NCBI GenBank assembly: GCA_910586765.1
Contig: CAJUJJ010000004.1
Span: forward strand, 1-64,000
Direction of reading: 5' to 3'
DNA length: 64,000 nucleotides
DNA from: an uncultured Clostridia bacterium
Lineage (GTDB): Bacteria > Bacillota > Clostridia > Lachnospirales > Anaerotignaceae
Both the position numbers and the translations under genes were made by a program. The notes under the pieces were generated by a model. That model did not search any database. It saw only the letters and a program-made list of their open reading frames with translations, and had not been told where the DNA came from. Position 1 is the stretch's first letter; each line of letters opens with the position of its first letter. Shown here piece by piece: positions 34,845 to 44,114 of this stretch.

Positions 34845-36935
34845 ATGAGTGAAAACAATAATGTACCAGAATATTTTGGAAGTATGGTGTTTGGTGAAAC
34901 AGCAATGAAAGAACGTTTGCCAAAAGATGTTTACAAATCATTAAAAAAGACAATAAAAGAGGGTACACCTTTAGACCAACATATAGCAAATGTTGTTGCA
35001 AATGCTATGAAAGATTGGGCTTTGAGCAAAGGAGCAACACATTTTACACATTGGTTTCAGCCAATGACAGGCATTACAGCAGAAAAACACGATTCTTTTA
35101 TATCACCTTGCCAAGATGGTACTGTTATAATGGAATTTTCTGGAAAGGAATTAGTAAAAGGAGAACCAGATGCTTCTTCTTTCCCTTCTGGAGGATTGCG
35201 TGCTACATTTGAAGCAAGAGGATATACTGCGTGGGACCCTACATCATATGCTTTTATAAAAGATGGAAGCCTTTGTATTCCGACTGCTTTCTGTTCTTAT
35301 ACAGGGCAGGTATTGGATAAAAAGACACCTTTATTGCGTTCTATGGATACCATAAGCAATCAGGCTTGTCGTATATTGAAATTATTTGGAAAAGAATGTA
35401 AACGTGTTACCACAACAGTAGGTTCAGAACAAGAATATTTTTTGATTGATAAACAAGATTACAAAAAAAGAAAAGATTTGATATTTACAGGAAGAACGCT
35501 TTTTGGTGCAAAACCACCTAAAGGGCAAGAATTAGATGACCATTATTTTGGAAGTATACGACCAAGAGTTATGGCTTTTATGAGAGAACTAGATGAAGAA
35601 CTTTGGAAGTTAGGTATACTTACTAAAACAAAACATAATGAAGTAGCACCTTGTCAGCACGAAATGGCACCTATATTTACTACAACAAATATTGCTACAG
35701 ACCAAAACCAACTGACAATGGAAATGATGAAAAAAGTAGCAGACAGACATAATTTAGTGTGTTTGCTTCACGAAAAACCATTTGAGTATGTAAATGGTAG
35801 TGGAAAACATAATAACTGGTCACTTTCTACAAATACAGGAGAGAATTTATTAGAGCCAGGTTCTACGCCTAGCTCCAATGCACAGTTTTTGCTATTTTTG
35901 ACAGCAGTAATAAAAGGAGTAGACGAATATCAAGATTTGCTTAGAATTTCTGTAGCAAGTGCAGGAAATGACCACAGACTGGGAGCAAATGAAGCACCAC
36001 CAGCGATTGTATCCATGTTTGTGGGAGATGAGTTGTCTGCAATATTGGATTCTATTGAAGCAGGAACAGATTATACAGATGTCAAAAAAACAATGATGAG
36101 TGTTGGTGTTTCTACATTGCCAAGAATACCAAAAGATAATACAGACAGAAACAGGACATCTCCTTTTGCTTTTACAGGAAATAAATTTGAATTTAGAATG
36201 TTAGGTTCTACGTTTAATATTGCTTGTACAAATGTTATGCTAAATACTATTGTTGCAGAAGAACTGTGTCAGTTTGCTGATGAACTGGAAAAAGCAGAAG
36301 ATTTTGATACAGCATTGATGATGCTGATACAAAGAGAAATCAAAGCACATAAAAGAATTATATTTAATGGCAATGGTTATGACCAGAAATGGGTAGAAGA
36401 AGCAGAAAAAAGAGGGCTTATGAATTTAAAAACAACACCAGATGCACTCCCTCACTATACAGATGATAAAAATTTAAAATTGTTTACAAAACATAAAATT
36501 TATACAGAAATAGAAATTGCCTCCAGAAAAGAAATACTACTGGAAGAATACAGCAAAACAATAAATATTGAAGCATTGACAATGTTGGATATGCTCAAAA
36601 AAGATATTATACCAGCTTGTATTGCATACAATAAAAAAATAGTAGATGCGGCTATTGCCAAAAAAGAAATTGGTATTTCTGCTGATTTGGAAATAGAGCA
36701 GGCAGAACAATTATCTGAAAAAACAGCTTTGCTTTGTCAAAGACAACAAGCATTAGAAAAAGCACTAAATAATGTTCCAGATTTGGAACAGGGAGAAGCT
36801 GCTGCGAAATATTTTGGCAATGTTGTGATAGAAAAAATGGAACAAACAAGAGCAGTTGCTGATGAATTAGAAATGATGATAGCACAAAATGATTGGCCTA
36901 TGCCAACATATGGAAAAATATTATATTATGTATAA
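34845..36935 (+). CDS. glnN: Glutamine synthetase, type III
   Basis: A 696-residue enzyme, the usual length of the GSIII family found in Bacteroides, cyanobacteria and many Clostridia. Landmarks are THWFQPMTGITAEKHDSF, FPSGGLRATFEARGYTAWDP, TVGSEQEYFLID, KHNEVAPCQHEMAPIF, KPFEYVNGSGKHNNWSL and AGNDHRLGANEAPPAI. It makes glutamine from ammonia when nitrogen is scarce. The leader carries a likely ANTAR-controlled attenuator, and TGGGAGG precedes the ATG. Confidence 0.97.
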   Translation: MSENNNVPEYFGSMVFGETAMKERLPKDVYKSLKKTIKEGTPLDQHIANVVANAMKDWALSKGATHFTHWFQPMTGITAEKHDSFISPCQDGTVIMEFSGKELVKGEPDASSFPSGGLRATFEARGYTAWDPTSYAFIKDGSLCIPTAFCSYTGQVLDKKTPLLRSMDTISNQACRILKLFGKECKRVTTTVGSEQEYFLIDKQDYKKRKDLIFTGRTLFGAKPPKGQELDDHYFGSIRPRVMAFMRELDEELWKLGILTKTKHNEVAPCQHEMAPIFTTTNIATDQNQLTMEMMKKVADRHNLVCLLHEKPFEYVNGSGKHNNWSLSTNTGENLLEPGSTPSSNAQFLLFLTAVIKGVDEYQDLLRISVASAGNDHRLGANEAPPAIVSMFVGDELSAILDSIEAGTDYTDVKKTMMSVGVSTLPRIPKDNTDRNRTSPFAFTGNKFEFRMLGSTFNIACTNVMLNTIVAEELCQFADELEKAEDFDTALMMLIQREIKAHKRIIFNGNGYDQKWVEEAEKRGLMNLKTTPDALPHYTDDKNLKLFTKHKIYTEIEIASRKEILLEEYSKTINIEALTMLDMLKKDIIPACIAYNKKIVDAAIAKKEIGISADLEIEQAEQLSEKTALLCQRQQALEKALNNVPDLEQGEAAAKYFGNVVIEKMEQTRAVADELEMMIAQNDWPMPTYGKILYYV

Positions 36936-36967
36936 TTGTATACTCTCCTTACTACAATAAATTATAA

Positions 36968-37021
36968 TAAAACAGAGGTTTTTGTATTTTAAAAATATAG
37001 TAAAAACTTCTGTTTTATTTT
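36968..37021 (+). terminator. glnN terminator
   Basis: AAAACAGAGGTTTTT pairs with AAAAACTTCTGTTTT, with one G-U pair, followed by a T-rich tail. Confidence 0.8.
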
Positions 37022-37106
37022 TGTTGAAATGAAAAAAACACTTCTTTGTATTTGTCAACAAACTATGATATAATGTAGCCGATTGTAATATAGAGAGGAT
37101 ATTGAA

Positions 37107-38441
37107 ATGGAACTAAAACAAAATATAATTATTAAAATAGAACAAGATAGCATTGCACAAGAATTAGGTATACAAGCAGGAGATGTGTTACTGGCTGTAA
37201 ATGGACAAAATGTACAAGATGTTTTTGATTATAGATATTTGATACAAGAGGAATATGTAGAATTAACAATACGTACCATAGAAGGAGAAGAATATATTGC
37301 AGAAATAGAAAAAGAAGAAAGTGAAGATATTGGTATTGTATTTGAAAGTGGTTTAATGGATAATGCCAAAAGCTGTAAAAATAAATGTATATTTTGTTTT
37401 ATAGACCAGCTGCCAAAAGGTATGAGAGAAAGCCTTTATTTTAAAGATGATGATTCTCGTTTGTCATTTTTGCAGGGAAATTATGTGACATTAACAAATA
37501 TGTCAGAAAAAGATATTAACCACATTATATTTTATCATCTTTCTCCTATCAATGTTTCTGTGCACACAACTGATTTAGAATTGCGAAAAAAAATGCTAAG
37601 AAATCCTAATGCAGATAAAGTGCTTGATGTGATGAAAAAATTAGCAAATGCAGGAATAGAAATGAATTTACAGGTTGTGCTTTGTAGGGGTATCAATGAT
37701 GGAAAAATATTGGATAAAACAATAGAAGATTGTGCCCGCTTTTTTCCTCATGCGAAAAGTATGTCTATTGTGCCTATTGGCTTAACAAAATATAGACAAA
37801 ATTTATATACTATGATACCTTTTGATAAACAAGAAAGTCAAAAAGTCATTACACAAGTAGAATATTGGCAAAAAAAATTAAAACAAAAATTAGGAACATC
37901 ATTTGTATTTTTGTCAGATGAATTTTATTTAAAAGCAGGTTGTGATTTGCCTGATGATACTTTTTATGAAGATTTTGCACAGTATGAAAATGGTGTTGGT
38001 ATGCTTTCTCTTTTGAAAGCAGAATTTGAGCAGGCATTGCAAAAATATCAATATCAAATGCCAAAACAAAAACAAAATACAATATCCATTGCAACAGGAG
38101 AAGCAGCATATGATTTGATAAAAAAATTGTGTGATAAAGTAATGCAATACTGTCCGAAATGGAATATTTATGTTTATAAAATACACAATGATTTTTTTGG
38201 AGATGAAATTACAGTTTCTGGGCTTTTGACAGGACAAGACATTATAAAACAGTTGACAAAAAAAGAATTAGGAAGTTATCTTCTTTTGCCTGAAAGCCTT
38301 TTGAGAAATGATACCACAATGCTTTTAGATGATATAGAAATAGAGGACATTGAAAAAGCATTAAATATAGTGATTAAAATAACAAAAAATACAGGAGAAG
38401 CATTACTTTGTAATATATTAGATTTGGAGGAAATGAAATGA
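37107..38441 (+). CDS. DUF512 family PDZ/radical-SAM-like protein
   Basis: A 444-residue protein. A PDZ-like domain occupies residues 1-65 (QDSIAQELGIQAGDVLLAVNG). The cluster motif CKNKCIFCFIDQLP near residue 90 has radical-SAM spacing, followed by DDDSRLSFLQGNYVTLTN and VSVHTT. DUF512 covers the C-terminal part. The function is unknown, but the gene almost always precedes der in Clostridia, as here (four-base overlap), which suggests a link to ribosome assembly (inference). Confidence 0.87.
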   Translation: MELKQNIIIKIEQDSIAQELGIQAGDVLLAVNGQNVQDVFDYRYLIQEEYVELTIRTIEGEEYIAEIEKEESEDIGIVFESGLMDNAKSCKNKCIFCFIDQLPKGMRESLYFKDDDSRLSFLQGNYVTLTNMSEKDINHIIFYHLSPINVSVHTTDLELRKKMLRNPNADKVLDVMKKLANAGIEMNLQVVLCRGINDGKILDKTIEDCARFFPHAKSMSIVPIGLTKYRQNLYTMIPFDKQESQKVITQVEYWQKKLKQKLGTSFVFLSDEFYLKAGCDLPDDTFYEDFAQYENGVGMLSLLKAEFEQALQKYQYQMPKQKQNTISIATGEAAYDLIKKLCDKVMQYCPKWNIYVYKIHNDFFGDEITVSGLLTGQDIIKQLTKKELGSYLLLPESLLRNDTTMLLDDIEIEDIEKALNIVIKITKNTGEALLCNILDLEEMK

Positions 38442-39763
38442 GTAAACCTATTGTAGCAGTAGTAGGAAGGCCAAACGTAGGAAAGTCTACGCTTTTTAAT
38501 CGTTTGGCAGGAGAAAGAATTTCTATTGTGCAGGACACACCTGGCGTAACAAGAGATAGAATTTATGCAGATGTAGAATGGACAGGCAGAAAATTTACAT
38601 TGATTGATACAGGCGGTATGGAAATTGGTGCAGAGGACGTAATATTGAAACAAATATTGCAACAAGCAGAAATTGCCATTGAAACAGCAGATGTGATATT
38701 GTTTATTACAGATGCCAAAGCAGGTATGACAGATGATGACAAACAAGTGGCAAATATGCTTAGAAGAACAAAAAAACCAGTTGTATTAGCTGTAAATAAA
38801 ATAGATAATGTAAATAGAGATAGTATGAATATTTATGAATTTTATGAATTAGGTATAGGTGACCCGATTGCCATTTCAGCAGGACAGGCGTTAGGACTGG
38901 GGGATATGTTAGATGAAGTCATATCTTATTTCCCAGAAAATGCCGAAGCTGAGGAAGAAGAAGAAGTGATAAAAGTGGCAATTATAGGAAAGCCAAATGT
39001 AGGAAAATCTTCTTTGATAAATAAAATATTAGGAGAGGATAGACTGATTGTAAGTAATATTCCTGGCACAACAAGAGATGCTATTGATACGCCTATTGAA
39101 ATTGATGGGCAAAAATATGTTTTTATTGATACAGCAGGTATGAGAAGAAAAAGTAAAATAAAAGAAGAAATCGAACGATTTAGCATTATTAGAGCAGTTG
39201 CAGCAGTAGAAAGATGTGATGTAGCAATATTAGTGATTGATGCTAATGAAGGCATTACAGACCAAGATACTAAAATTGCAGGGATTGCACACGAGAGAGG
39301 ACGTGCCGCAATTATTGCAGTGAATAAATGGGACGCTATTGAAAAAAATGATAAAACAATGAACAAATATTTAAAAGATATTGGCAATGAACTTGCTTAT
39401 ATGCCTTATGCACCAAGAGTATTTATATCTGCTCTCACAGGGCAAAGAATTACCAGAATGTTGGAGTTGATACAGACAGTGCATCAAAATCATTCTTTAC
39501 GTATTAGTACAGGGGTATTAAATGATGTATTGATAGAAGCAACAGCAATGCAGCAGCCCCCAGCAGACAAGGGAAGACAGTTGAAATTGTATTATATGAC
39601 ACAAGTTTCTATTAAACCACCTACATTTGTAATATTTGTAAATGATAGAGAGTTGTTCCATTTTTCGTACAAAAGATATATTGAAAATCAACTGAGAGAA
39701 GCATTCGGATTTGTAGGCACACCAGTGCATTTTATTATAAGAGAAAAGGGAAAAGAAAATTAA
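38438..39763 (+). CDS. der: Ribosome-associated GTPase Der
   Basis: A 441-residue protein with two tandem G domains: GRPNVGKST/DTGG and GKPNVGKSS/DTAGMRRKSK. A C-terminal KH-like domain ends in LREAFGFVGTPVHFIIREK. Der (EngA) matures the 50S subunit. The start overlaps the DUF512 stop codon, and plsY follows 15 bases later in the same operon. Confidence 0.97.
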   Translation: MSKPIVAVVGRPNVGKSTLFNRLAGERISIVQDTPGVTRDRIYADVEWTGRKFTLIDTGGMEIGAEDVILKQILQQAEIAIETADVILFITDAKAGMTDDDKQVANMLRRTKKPVVLAVNKIDNVNRDSMNIYEFYELGIGDPIAISAGQALGLGDMLDEVISYFPENAEAEEEEEVIKVAIIGKPNVGKSSLINKILGEDRLIVSNIPGTTRDAIDTPIEIDGQKYVFIDTAGMRRKSKIKEEIERFSIIRAVAAVERCDVAILVIDANEGITDQDTKIAGIAHERGRAAIIAVNKWDAIEKNDKTMNKYLKDIGNELAYMPYAPRVFISALTGQRITRMLELIQTVHQNHSLRISTGVLNDVLIEATAMQQPPADKGRQLKLYYMTQVSIKPPTFVIFVNDRELFHFSYKRYIENQLREAFGFVGTPVHFIIREKGKEN

Positions 39764-39777
39764 AGGGGATAGTAAAT

Positions 39778-40395
39778 ATGTTTCGCTTTGTCTGTATATT
39801 GTTGGGGTATGGTATTGGTTGTTTGCAGTCTGCTTATTTAGTAGGTAGAATTGCAGGGCACGTGGATTTAAGGCAGTATGGTAGCGGTAATTTAGGCACA
39901 ACAAATGCTTTGAGAGTGTTAGGAAAAAAAGCAGGTGCAATTACATTTGTTTGTGATATTTTAAAATCGGTGATAGGCTTTTTGCTGTGTAAAATGCTTT
40001 TTAAAGATATTCCGTTAGCAGGACTATATGGCTGTGTTGGTGTCATATTAGGACACGATTTTCCTTTTTATTTAGGTTTTAAAGGAGGAAAAGGAATTGC
40101 TTGTATGATAGGACTTGTATTGTGTTTGAGTATTACAACATGGTATTTGCCTGCTTTTGCATTTGGCATAGGTATTATTTGTATTGCTGCTACAAGATAT
40201 GTTTCGTTGGGTTCGATGTCATTTGCTGTAATGATACCTATTGTGTTGTATAAAGTAGGTTTTCCGCTAGAAGGCACTATCATTGCAGTTTGTTTAGCGA
40301 CATTAGCATTGTATCAGCATAGGGCAAATATAGGCAGACTTTTGGCAGGAAATGAAAATAAATTAGGTGCAAAAAGAATGGAAAAAAATGTTTAA
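39778..40395 (+). CDS. plsY: Glycerol-3-phosphate acyltransferase PlsY
   Basis: A 205-residue membrane enzyme that acylates glycerol-3-phosphate with acyl phosphate. The three catalytic loops are visible: YGSGNLGTTNALRVLGKKAG, GHDFPFYLGFKGGKG and LYQHRANIGRLLAGNENKLG. Several hydrophobic helices connect them. It stands between der and gpsA, so phospholipid precursor steps are encoded together. Confidence 0.96.
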   Translation: MFRFVCILLGYGIGCLQSAYLVGRIAGHVDLRQYGSGNLGTTNALRVLGKKAGAITFVCDILKSVIGFLLCKMLFKDIPLAGLYGCVGVILGHDFPFYLGFKGGKGIACMIGLVLCLSITTWYLPAFAFGIGIICIAATRYVSLGSMSFAVMIPIVLYKVGFPLEGTIIAVCLATLALYQHRANIGRLLAGNENKLGAKRMEKNV

Positions 40396-40408
40396 AGGAG
40401 GGATTTTT

Positions 40409-41398
40409 ATGAAAAAGATTGCTGTAATTGGTGCAGGAAGCTGGGGAACTGCATTAGCTGTTATGCTGGAGCAAGACGGTCACGATGTTACTATGTGGGC
40501 AAGAAATGAAAAAGCTGTGGAAGATATGAAAAAAACAAGAGAAAATAAACAGTATTTGCCTGGCGTAATATTAGGAGAAAATATTGATGTTACTTGTGAT
40601 GCAGAAAAGGCAATACAATCAAAAGAAATTATTATTTCCGCAGTACCTTCTCGTGCAGTAAGAGAAACTATGACAAAATTTGCAGATTTATTTCAAAAAG
40701 AGGCAATTATTGTAAATGTAGCGAAAGGATTGGAAAAAGATAGCTTGTTAAGATTGTCACAAGTAATAAAACAGTGTGTGCCTCATTGTCACCCTTGTGT
40801 GTTGTCTGGACCAAGCCACGCAGAAGAAGTAGGAAGATGTATTCCTACAGCTTGTGTCATTGCAACAGAAGAAAATGACATTGCAAAAATGATACAAAAA
40901 GAATTTATGAACCCTAACTTTAGGCTATATACTAATAGTGATGTTATAGGAGTAGAAATAGGTGCTGCATTAAAAAATATTATAGCATTGGCAGCAGGTA
41001 TGTCTGATGGTCTTGGATTTGGAGATAATACCAAAGCAGCACTGATGACAAGGGGTATGACAGAAATGTCAAGACTGGGTATTGCTATGGGAGGAAAAGC
41101 AGAAACATTTGCAGGACTTTCTGGCATAGGAGATTTAATTGTAACTTGTACCAGTATGCACTCCAGAAATAGACGTGCTGGTATATTGTTAGGAAAAGGC
41201 AAGTCACTTGACGAAACATTAGCAGAGGTAAAAATGGTGGTAGAAGGTATCAATACTGTGCAGGCAGCGTGTGAATTGGCAAAAAAATATCACGTTTCTA
41301 TGCCTATTACAGAAGAAATCAATCAAGTGCTTTTCCATAATAAAAATGTAAGAGAAGCTGTTTTGCAGCTTATGACAAGAGATGGAAAAGCAGAATAA
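40409..41398 (+). CDS. gpsA: NAD(P)-dependent glycerol-3-phosphate dehydrogenase
   Basis: A 329-residue enzyme that makes glycerol-3-phosphate for PlsY. The N-terminal GAGSWGTALA binds the cofactor. VAKGLE, LSGPSHAEEV, GAALKNIIALAAGMSDGLGFGDNTKAALMTRG (in consecutive blocks) and SGIGDLIVTCTS are conserved. The ATG at 40409 lies seven bases after AAAGGAGG; an in-frame start at 40367 would overlap plsY and has no site. Confidence 0.97.
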   Translation: MKKIAVIGAGSWGTALAVMLEQDGHDVTMWARNEKAVEDMKKTRENKQYLPGVILGENIDVTCDAEKAIQSKEIIISAVPSRAVRETMTKFADLFQKEAIIVNVAKGLEKDSLLRLSQVIKQCVPHCHPCVLSGPSHAEEVGRCIPTACVIATEENDIAKMIQKEFMNPNFRLYTNSDVIGVEIGAALKNIIALAAGMSDGLGFGDNTKAALMTRGMTEMSRLGIAMGGKAETFAGLSGIGDLIVTCTSMHSRNRRAGILLGKGKSLDETLAEVKMVVEGINTVQAACELAKKYHVSMPITEEINQVLFHNKNVREAVLQLMTRDGKAE

Positions 41399-41473
41399 TA
41401 TAAAAAAGTATCTATTTTATTAGGATAACTGCATTAAAAATATTGTATATTTTATAGAAGAATAAAAATATTC
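41399..41473 (+). other. Short spacer after gpsA
   Basis: This AT-rich spacer carries no clear terminator. The sequence AAGTATCTATTTTAT at about 41407 recurs with one change at about 41700, on the other side of repeat copy R2. It may be a decayed target duplication or chance. Confidence 0.3.
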
Positions 41474-41698
41474 AGTTTATCAATAAACTTCCGTTTGCAA
41501 AAAATAAAGTTTTTTGTCCAACTTTTTTGAAAAAAAGTTGGTAGGGTTTTAGGGGTGCTGAATGTCCAGCGGACATTCGCTCAGCACCGACCGAAGCGAA
41601 GCTGAGATATTGGGGAAACTTTTCACAAGTGAAAAAAGTTTCCCCAAAGATTTCAGATTTTTATTAAATTCATAATAAAATTACTTTTTTGACAAACT
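41474..41698 (-). repeat. Dispersed modular hairpin repeat, copy R2 (about 225 bp)
   Basis: The ends AGTTTATCAATAAAC and (inverted) AGTTTGTCAAAAAAG form imperfect terminal inverted repeats. Inside are nested hairpins: CCAACTTTTTT with its complement, GAATGTCC-AGC-GGACATTC within GGTGCTGA/TCAGCACC, and GGGGAAACTTTT with AAAAGTTTCCCC. Read on the minus strand, the order of modules matches the copy at 53714-53954. No coding sequence is inside. Confidence 0.75.
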
Positions 41699-41756
41699 GA
41701 AGTATCTGTTTTATCACAGATATTTTACAAAGTATATTTATAATGATATACTATTT

Positions 41757-41812
41757 AAAACAAGGTGACCGCCAACTTTTCCTAGAAGGTGTTAGGTGGT
41801 CACCTTGTTTTT
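41757..41812 (+). terminator. Long hairpin with T tail upstream of no plus-strand gene
   Basis: AAAACAAGGTGA pairs with TCACCTTGTTTT, and the helix continues with CCGCC/GGTGG and AAC/GTT around one bulge, for about 20 pairs in all. One G-U pair works only on the plus strand, where six T follow. A TATAAT lies at 41739-41744. It may terminate a short plus-strand RNA as well as stop the minus-strand DUF815 transcript. Confidence 0.6.
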
Positions 41813-41853
41813 TATTGTAGTGATATTCAACAAAAATTGCTATATATTACCTA

Positions 41854-43077
41854 TTATTCCATAGCCATTTCAGATACCTGTAATTTAATAAACTGTCTTG
41901 CCGTTCTTGGAGAGCGTCCTCCTCTTGCAAGAGCAAAGCGTTCTGCTAACATATGCAATTCTTTTTGTTCTAAGTCAATACCATATTCTTCTGCAAGACT
42001 ATCCACAATATCAAGATATTCTTCTTTATCAGGAACAGAAAATGTGATTTCTAAACCAAAACGGTCAGAAAGAGAAGCAGCCGTTTCTAAAGTATCCCTC
42101 AAATGAATTTCATTGTCTGTTATGCGTTCTGACATAGTTTCTCTTACTAAATGACGGCGGTTGGAGGTAGCATAAATTAAAATATTGTCTGGTTTTCCTG
42201 CAACACCGCCTTCAATAAATGCTTTTAATGCTGTAAATGTTTCATCTTCCTGTCGAAATGTTAAATCATCTAAAAATAATATAAATTTAAAAGGACTTGC
42301 TGCTACTGCATCACATATTTTATTAAAATATTTTAGCTGTGCCATAGATAAGTCAATAATTTTTAGACCTTGTGAAGCATATTCGTTTACAACCGCTTTT
42401 ACTGTAGAAGATTTTCCTGTTCCTTTGTCACCATATAATAATATATGGTTTGCTAATTTGCCTTGTAAAAAAGAAAGTGTATTTGACAATATTGCTCTTT
42501 TTTGTCTTTCATATCCCTTTAAATCGGAAAGACGTATACTGTCTGATTGAGGCAAAGCAATGATTTCTCCTTTTTCTACTGTAAAAGCAGTTCCTCTTGC
42601 AAAATAGCCATATCCTTTTTGTTTATAAAGTTGATAAAGAGAAGCAACGTCTTTTACTGGAAGCTGTGCAGAATTAGGAAAACGAGGCAATGTATGTAAA
42701 AAAGCACTTTCTTTGGGAAATGCTTTGACAGCTTGTTCAATAAGCATATCTCCTGTAATAGAAGAAACCGTTTCTAATACCTGCATATCAAATGATACAG
42801 AGGATTTTATGTGTTCTGGTATTTCCTCAAAAGACTTTTTACAACTTAAATCTGCAAATATGTTGTCATCATATACCAGTTCCTCATAAAATAAACGAGA
42901 TAAATCTTTATGTTCAAATATATAACCACATAATTCTCCATAAGCACGACAAAAGTCTTGTGCTGTTTGAGAGTAACTTTCCATAACATCATAAGTTAAT
43001 TGAAATATAGGTGCTTTTGCTATGTGACGTAGTGTAGTTAGAGAGCAAGAAGCAAGCAAAAAATCATTGATTTCCAT
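41854..43077 (-). CDS. DUF815 family AAA ATPase
   Basis: A 407-residue ATPase. An N-terminal helical region of about 170 residues precedes the AAA core: SDLKGYERQK, Walker A YGDKGTGKSS, Walker B FILFLDDLTF, and sensor region YATSNRRHLVRET. DUF815 proteins are common in Clostridia but poorly studied. AAGGAG precedes the ATG. It is transcribed behind the dnaD/dnaI-like genes in the same direction, 23 bases from the latter, so it may share their transcript. Confidence 0.88.
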   Translation of the reverse strand: MEINDFLLASCSLTTLRHIAKAPIFQLTYDVMESYSQTAQDFCRAYGELCGYIFEHKDLSRLFYEELVYDDNIFADLSCKKSFEEIPEHIKSSVSFDMQVLETVSSITGDMLIEQAVKAFPKESAFLHTLPRFPNSAQLPVKDVASLYQLYKQKGYGYFARGTAFTVEKGEIIALPQSDSIRLSDLKGYERQKRAILSNTLSFLQGKLANHILLYGDKGTGKSSTVKAVVNEYASQGLKIIDLSMAQLKYFNKICDAVAASPFKFILFLDDLTFRQEDETFTALKAFIEGGVAGKPDNILIYATSNRRHLVRETMSERITDNEIHLRDTLETAASLSDRFGLEITFSVPDKEEYLDIVDSLAEEYGIDLEQKELHMLAERFALARGGRSPRTARQFIKLQVSEMAME

Positions 43078-43100
43078 AAAAACACTCCTTTTGTTTTGAT

Positions 43101-44099
43101 TTATATACTGTTTTCTTGATTTTTTTGACGAATGTCATCACCAAAAAACTTTAACATAATATATGTGCCAGCAATACGAGAAACAAGTCTATCAGAATAC
43201 TGATTGATTAGTTCATCTGGTGCTAAATTGGTAGAAATAATAACAGATTTTTTTGTTAACATTCTGGTGTTTATAATATGAAACAATTTCGCACTAGAAA
43301 GTATGGTGCTAAATTCTGTGCCTAAATCATCTATTATTAATAAATCTACTGTAAGTAAATCCTCCATAATATTTTCTTTTTCTTCTTGACTATCGTTGCG
43401 AAACTGCTGTTTTTCAATGATGTCAAAAAGTTGTCCTGCTGTCATATAAAGTACAATATATCCTTTGTCTAATAATTCCTTTGCAATGCAGTTGCATAAA
43501 AATGTTTTGCCTAATCCTGTTTCACCATATAAAAATAAATTTTGAAATGTCGTATCAAAATTTTCGCAAAAATCTATACATCTTTTTAAAATTTTTTTAA
43601 TGTTATCTCTGGAAGACCAACCTTCATATTCATTGATTTCTTCACTATAATATCTAATATCAAATGTATCAAAATTTTCTTGTGTTACAATTTGTTTGAT
43701 ATTGGACTGGTCGTATGCTAAATCAATTAGTTTTTGTTTCATACAGTGACAAGGGACATTGTCAATATAACCTGTATCTTTGCAATCATTGCAGACATAA
43801 TTGAGCTGAAGTGCATTTTCACAAAATCCTAGTTGTTCAAGAAGTTTCTTTTTTTCTTTTTGAAGTTGTGTGTGTGATTTTTGCAATTTTTTTAAAAGCA
43901 TTTCTTTGTTTTGTGGTTTTTGAAGCACCATACGAGCAATGTGCACACCTGCTAAAGCAATTTCATTTTCTATTTCTTCTATGCGAGGACAAGCGGTATA
44001 AATTTCATTTCTATTTCTTTGTAATTCGTGTTGTTTTTGTGTGCGAATTTGTTCATATTGACGCAATACGATTTTATATAATTCTGATTTTGTAGCCAT
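43101..44099 (-). CDS. DnaC/DnaI-like helicase-loader ATPase
   Basis: A 332-residue protein. The N-terminal part has a long coiled region and a zinc motif CNDCKDTGYIDNVPCHC near residue 100. The AAA domain shows LYGETGLGKTFLCNCIA (Walker A), LLIIDDLGTEF (Walker B) and ISTNLAPDEL. DnaI-type proteins load the replicative helicase DnaC. It follows the DnaD-domain gene by 15 bases, and this pairing is the standard clostridial primosome arrangement. Confidence 0.92.
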   Translation of the reverse strand: MATKSELYKIVLRQYEQIRTQKQHELQRNRNEIYTACPRIEEIENEIALAGVHIARMVLQKPQNKEMLLKKLQKSHTQLQKEKKKLLEQLGFCENALQLNYVCNDCKDTGYIDNVPCHCMKQKLIDLAYDQSNIKQIVTQENFDTFDIRYYSEEINEYEGWSSRDNIKKILKRCIDFCENFDTTFQNLFLYGETGLGKTFLCNCIAKELLDKGYIVLYMTAGQLFDIIEKQQFRNDSQEEKENIMEDLLTVDLLIIDDLGTEFSTILSSAKLFHIINTRMLTKKSVIISTNLAPDELINQYSDRLVSRIAGTYIMLKFFGDDIRQKNQENSI

Positions 44100-44114
44100 A
44101 CAGATACACTCCTA

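Noticed and set aside
41757..41812. T-box or other riboswitch
   Set aside because: GGTGGTCACC is superficially like a T-box element, but there is no specifier stem and no downstream gene on that strand.
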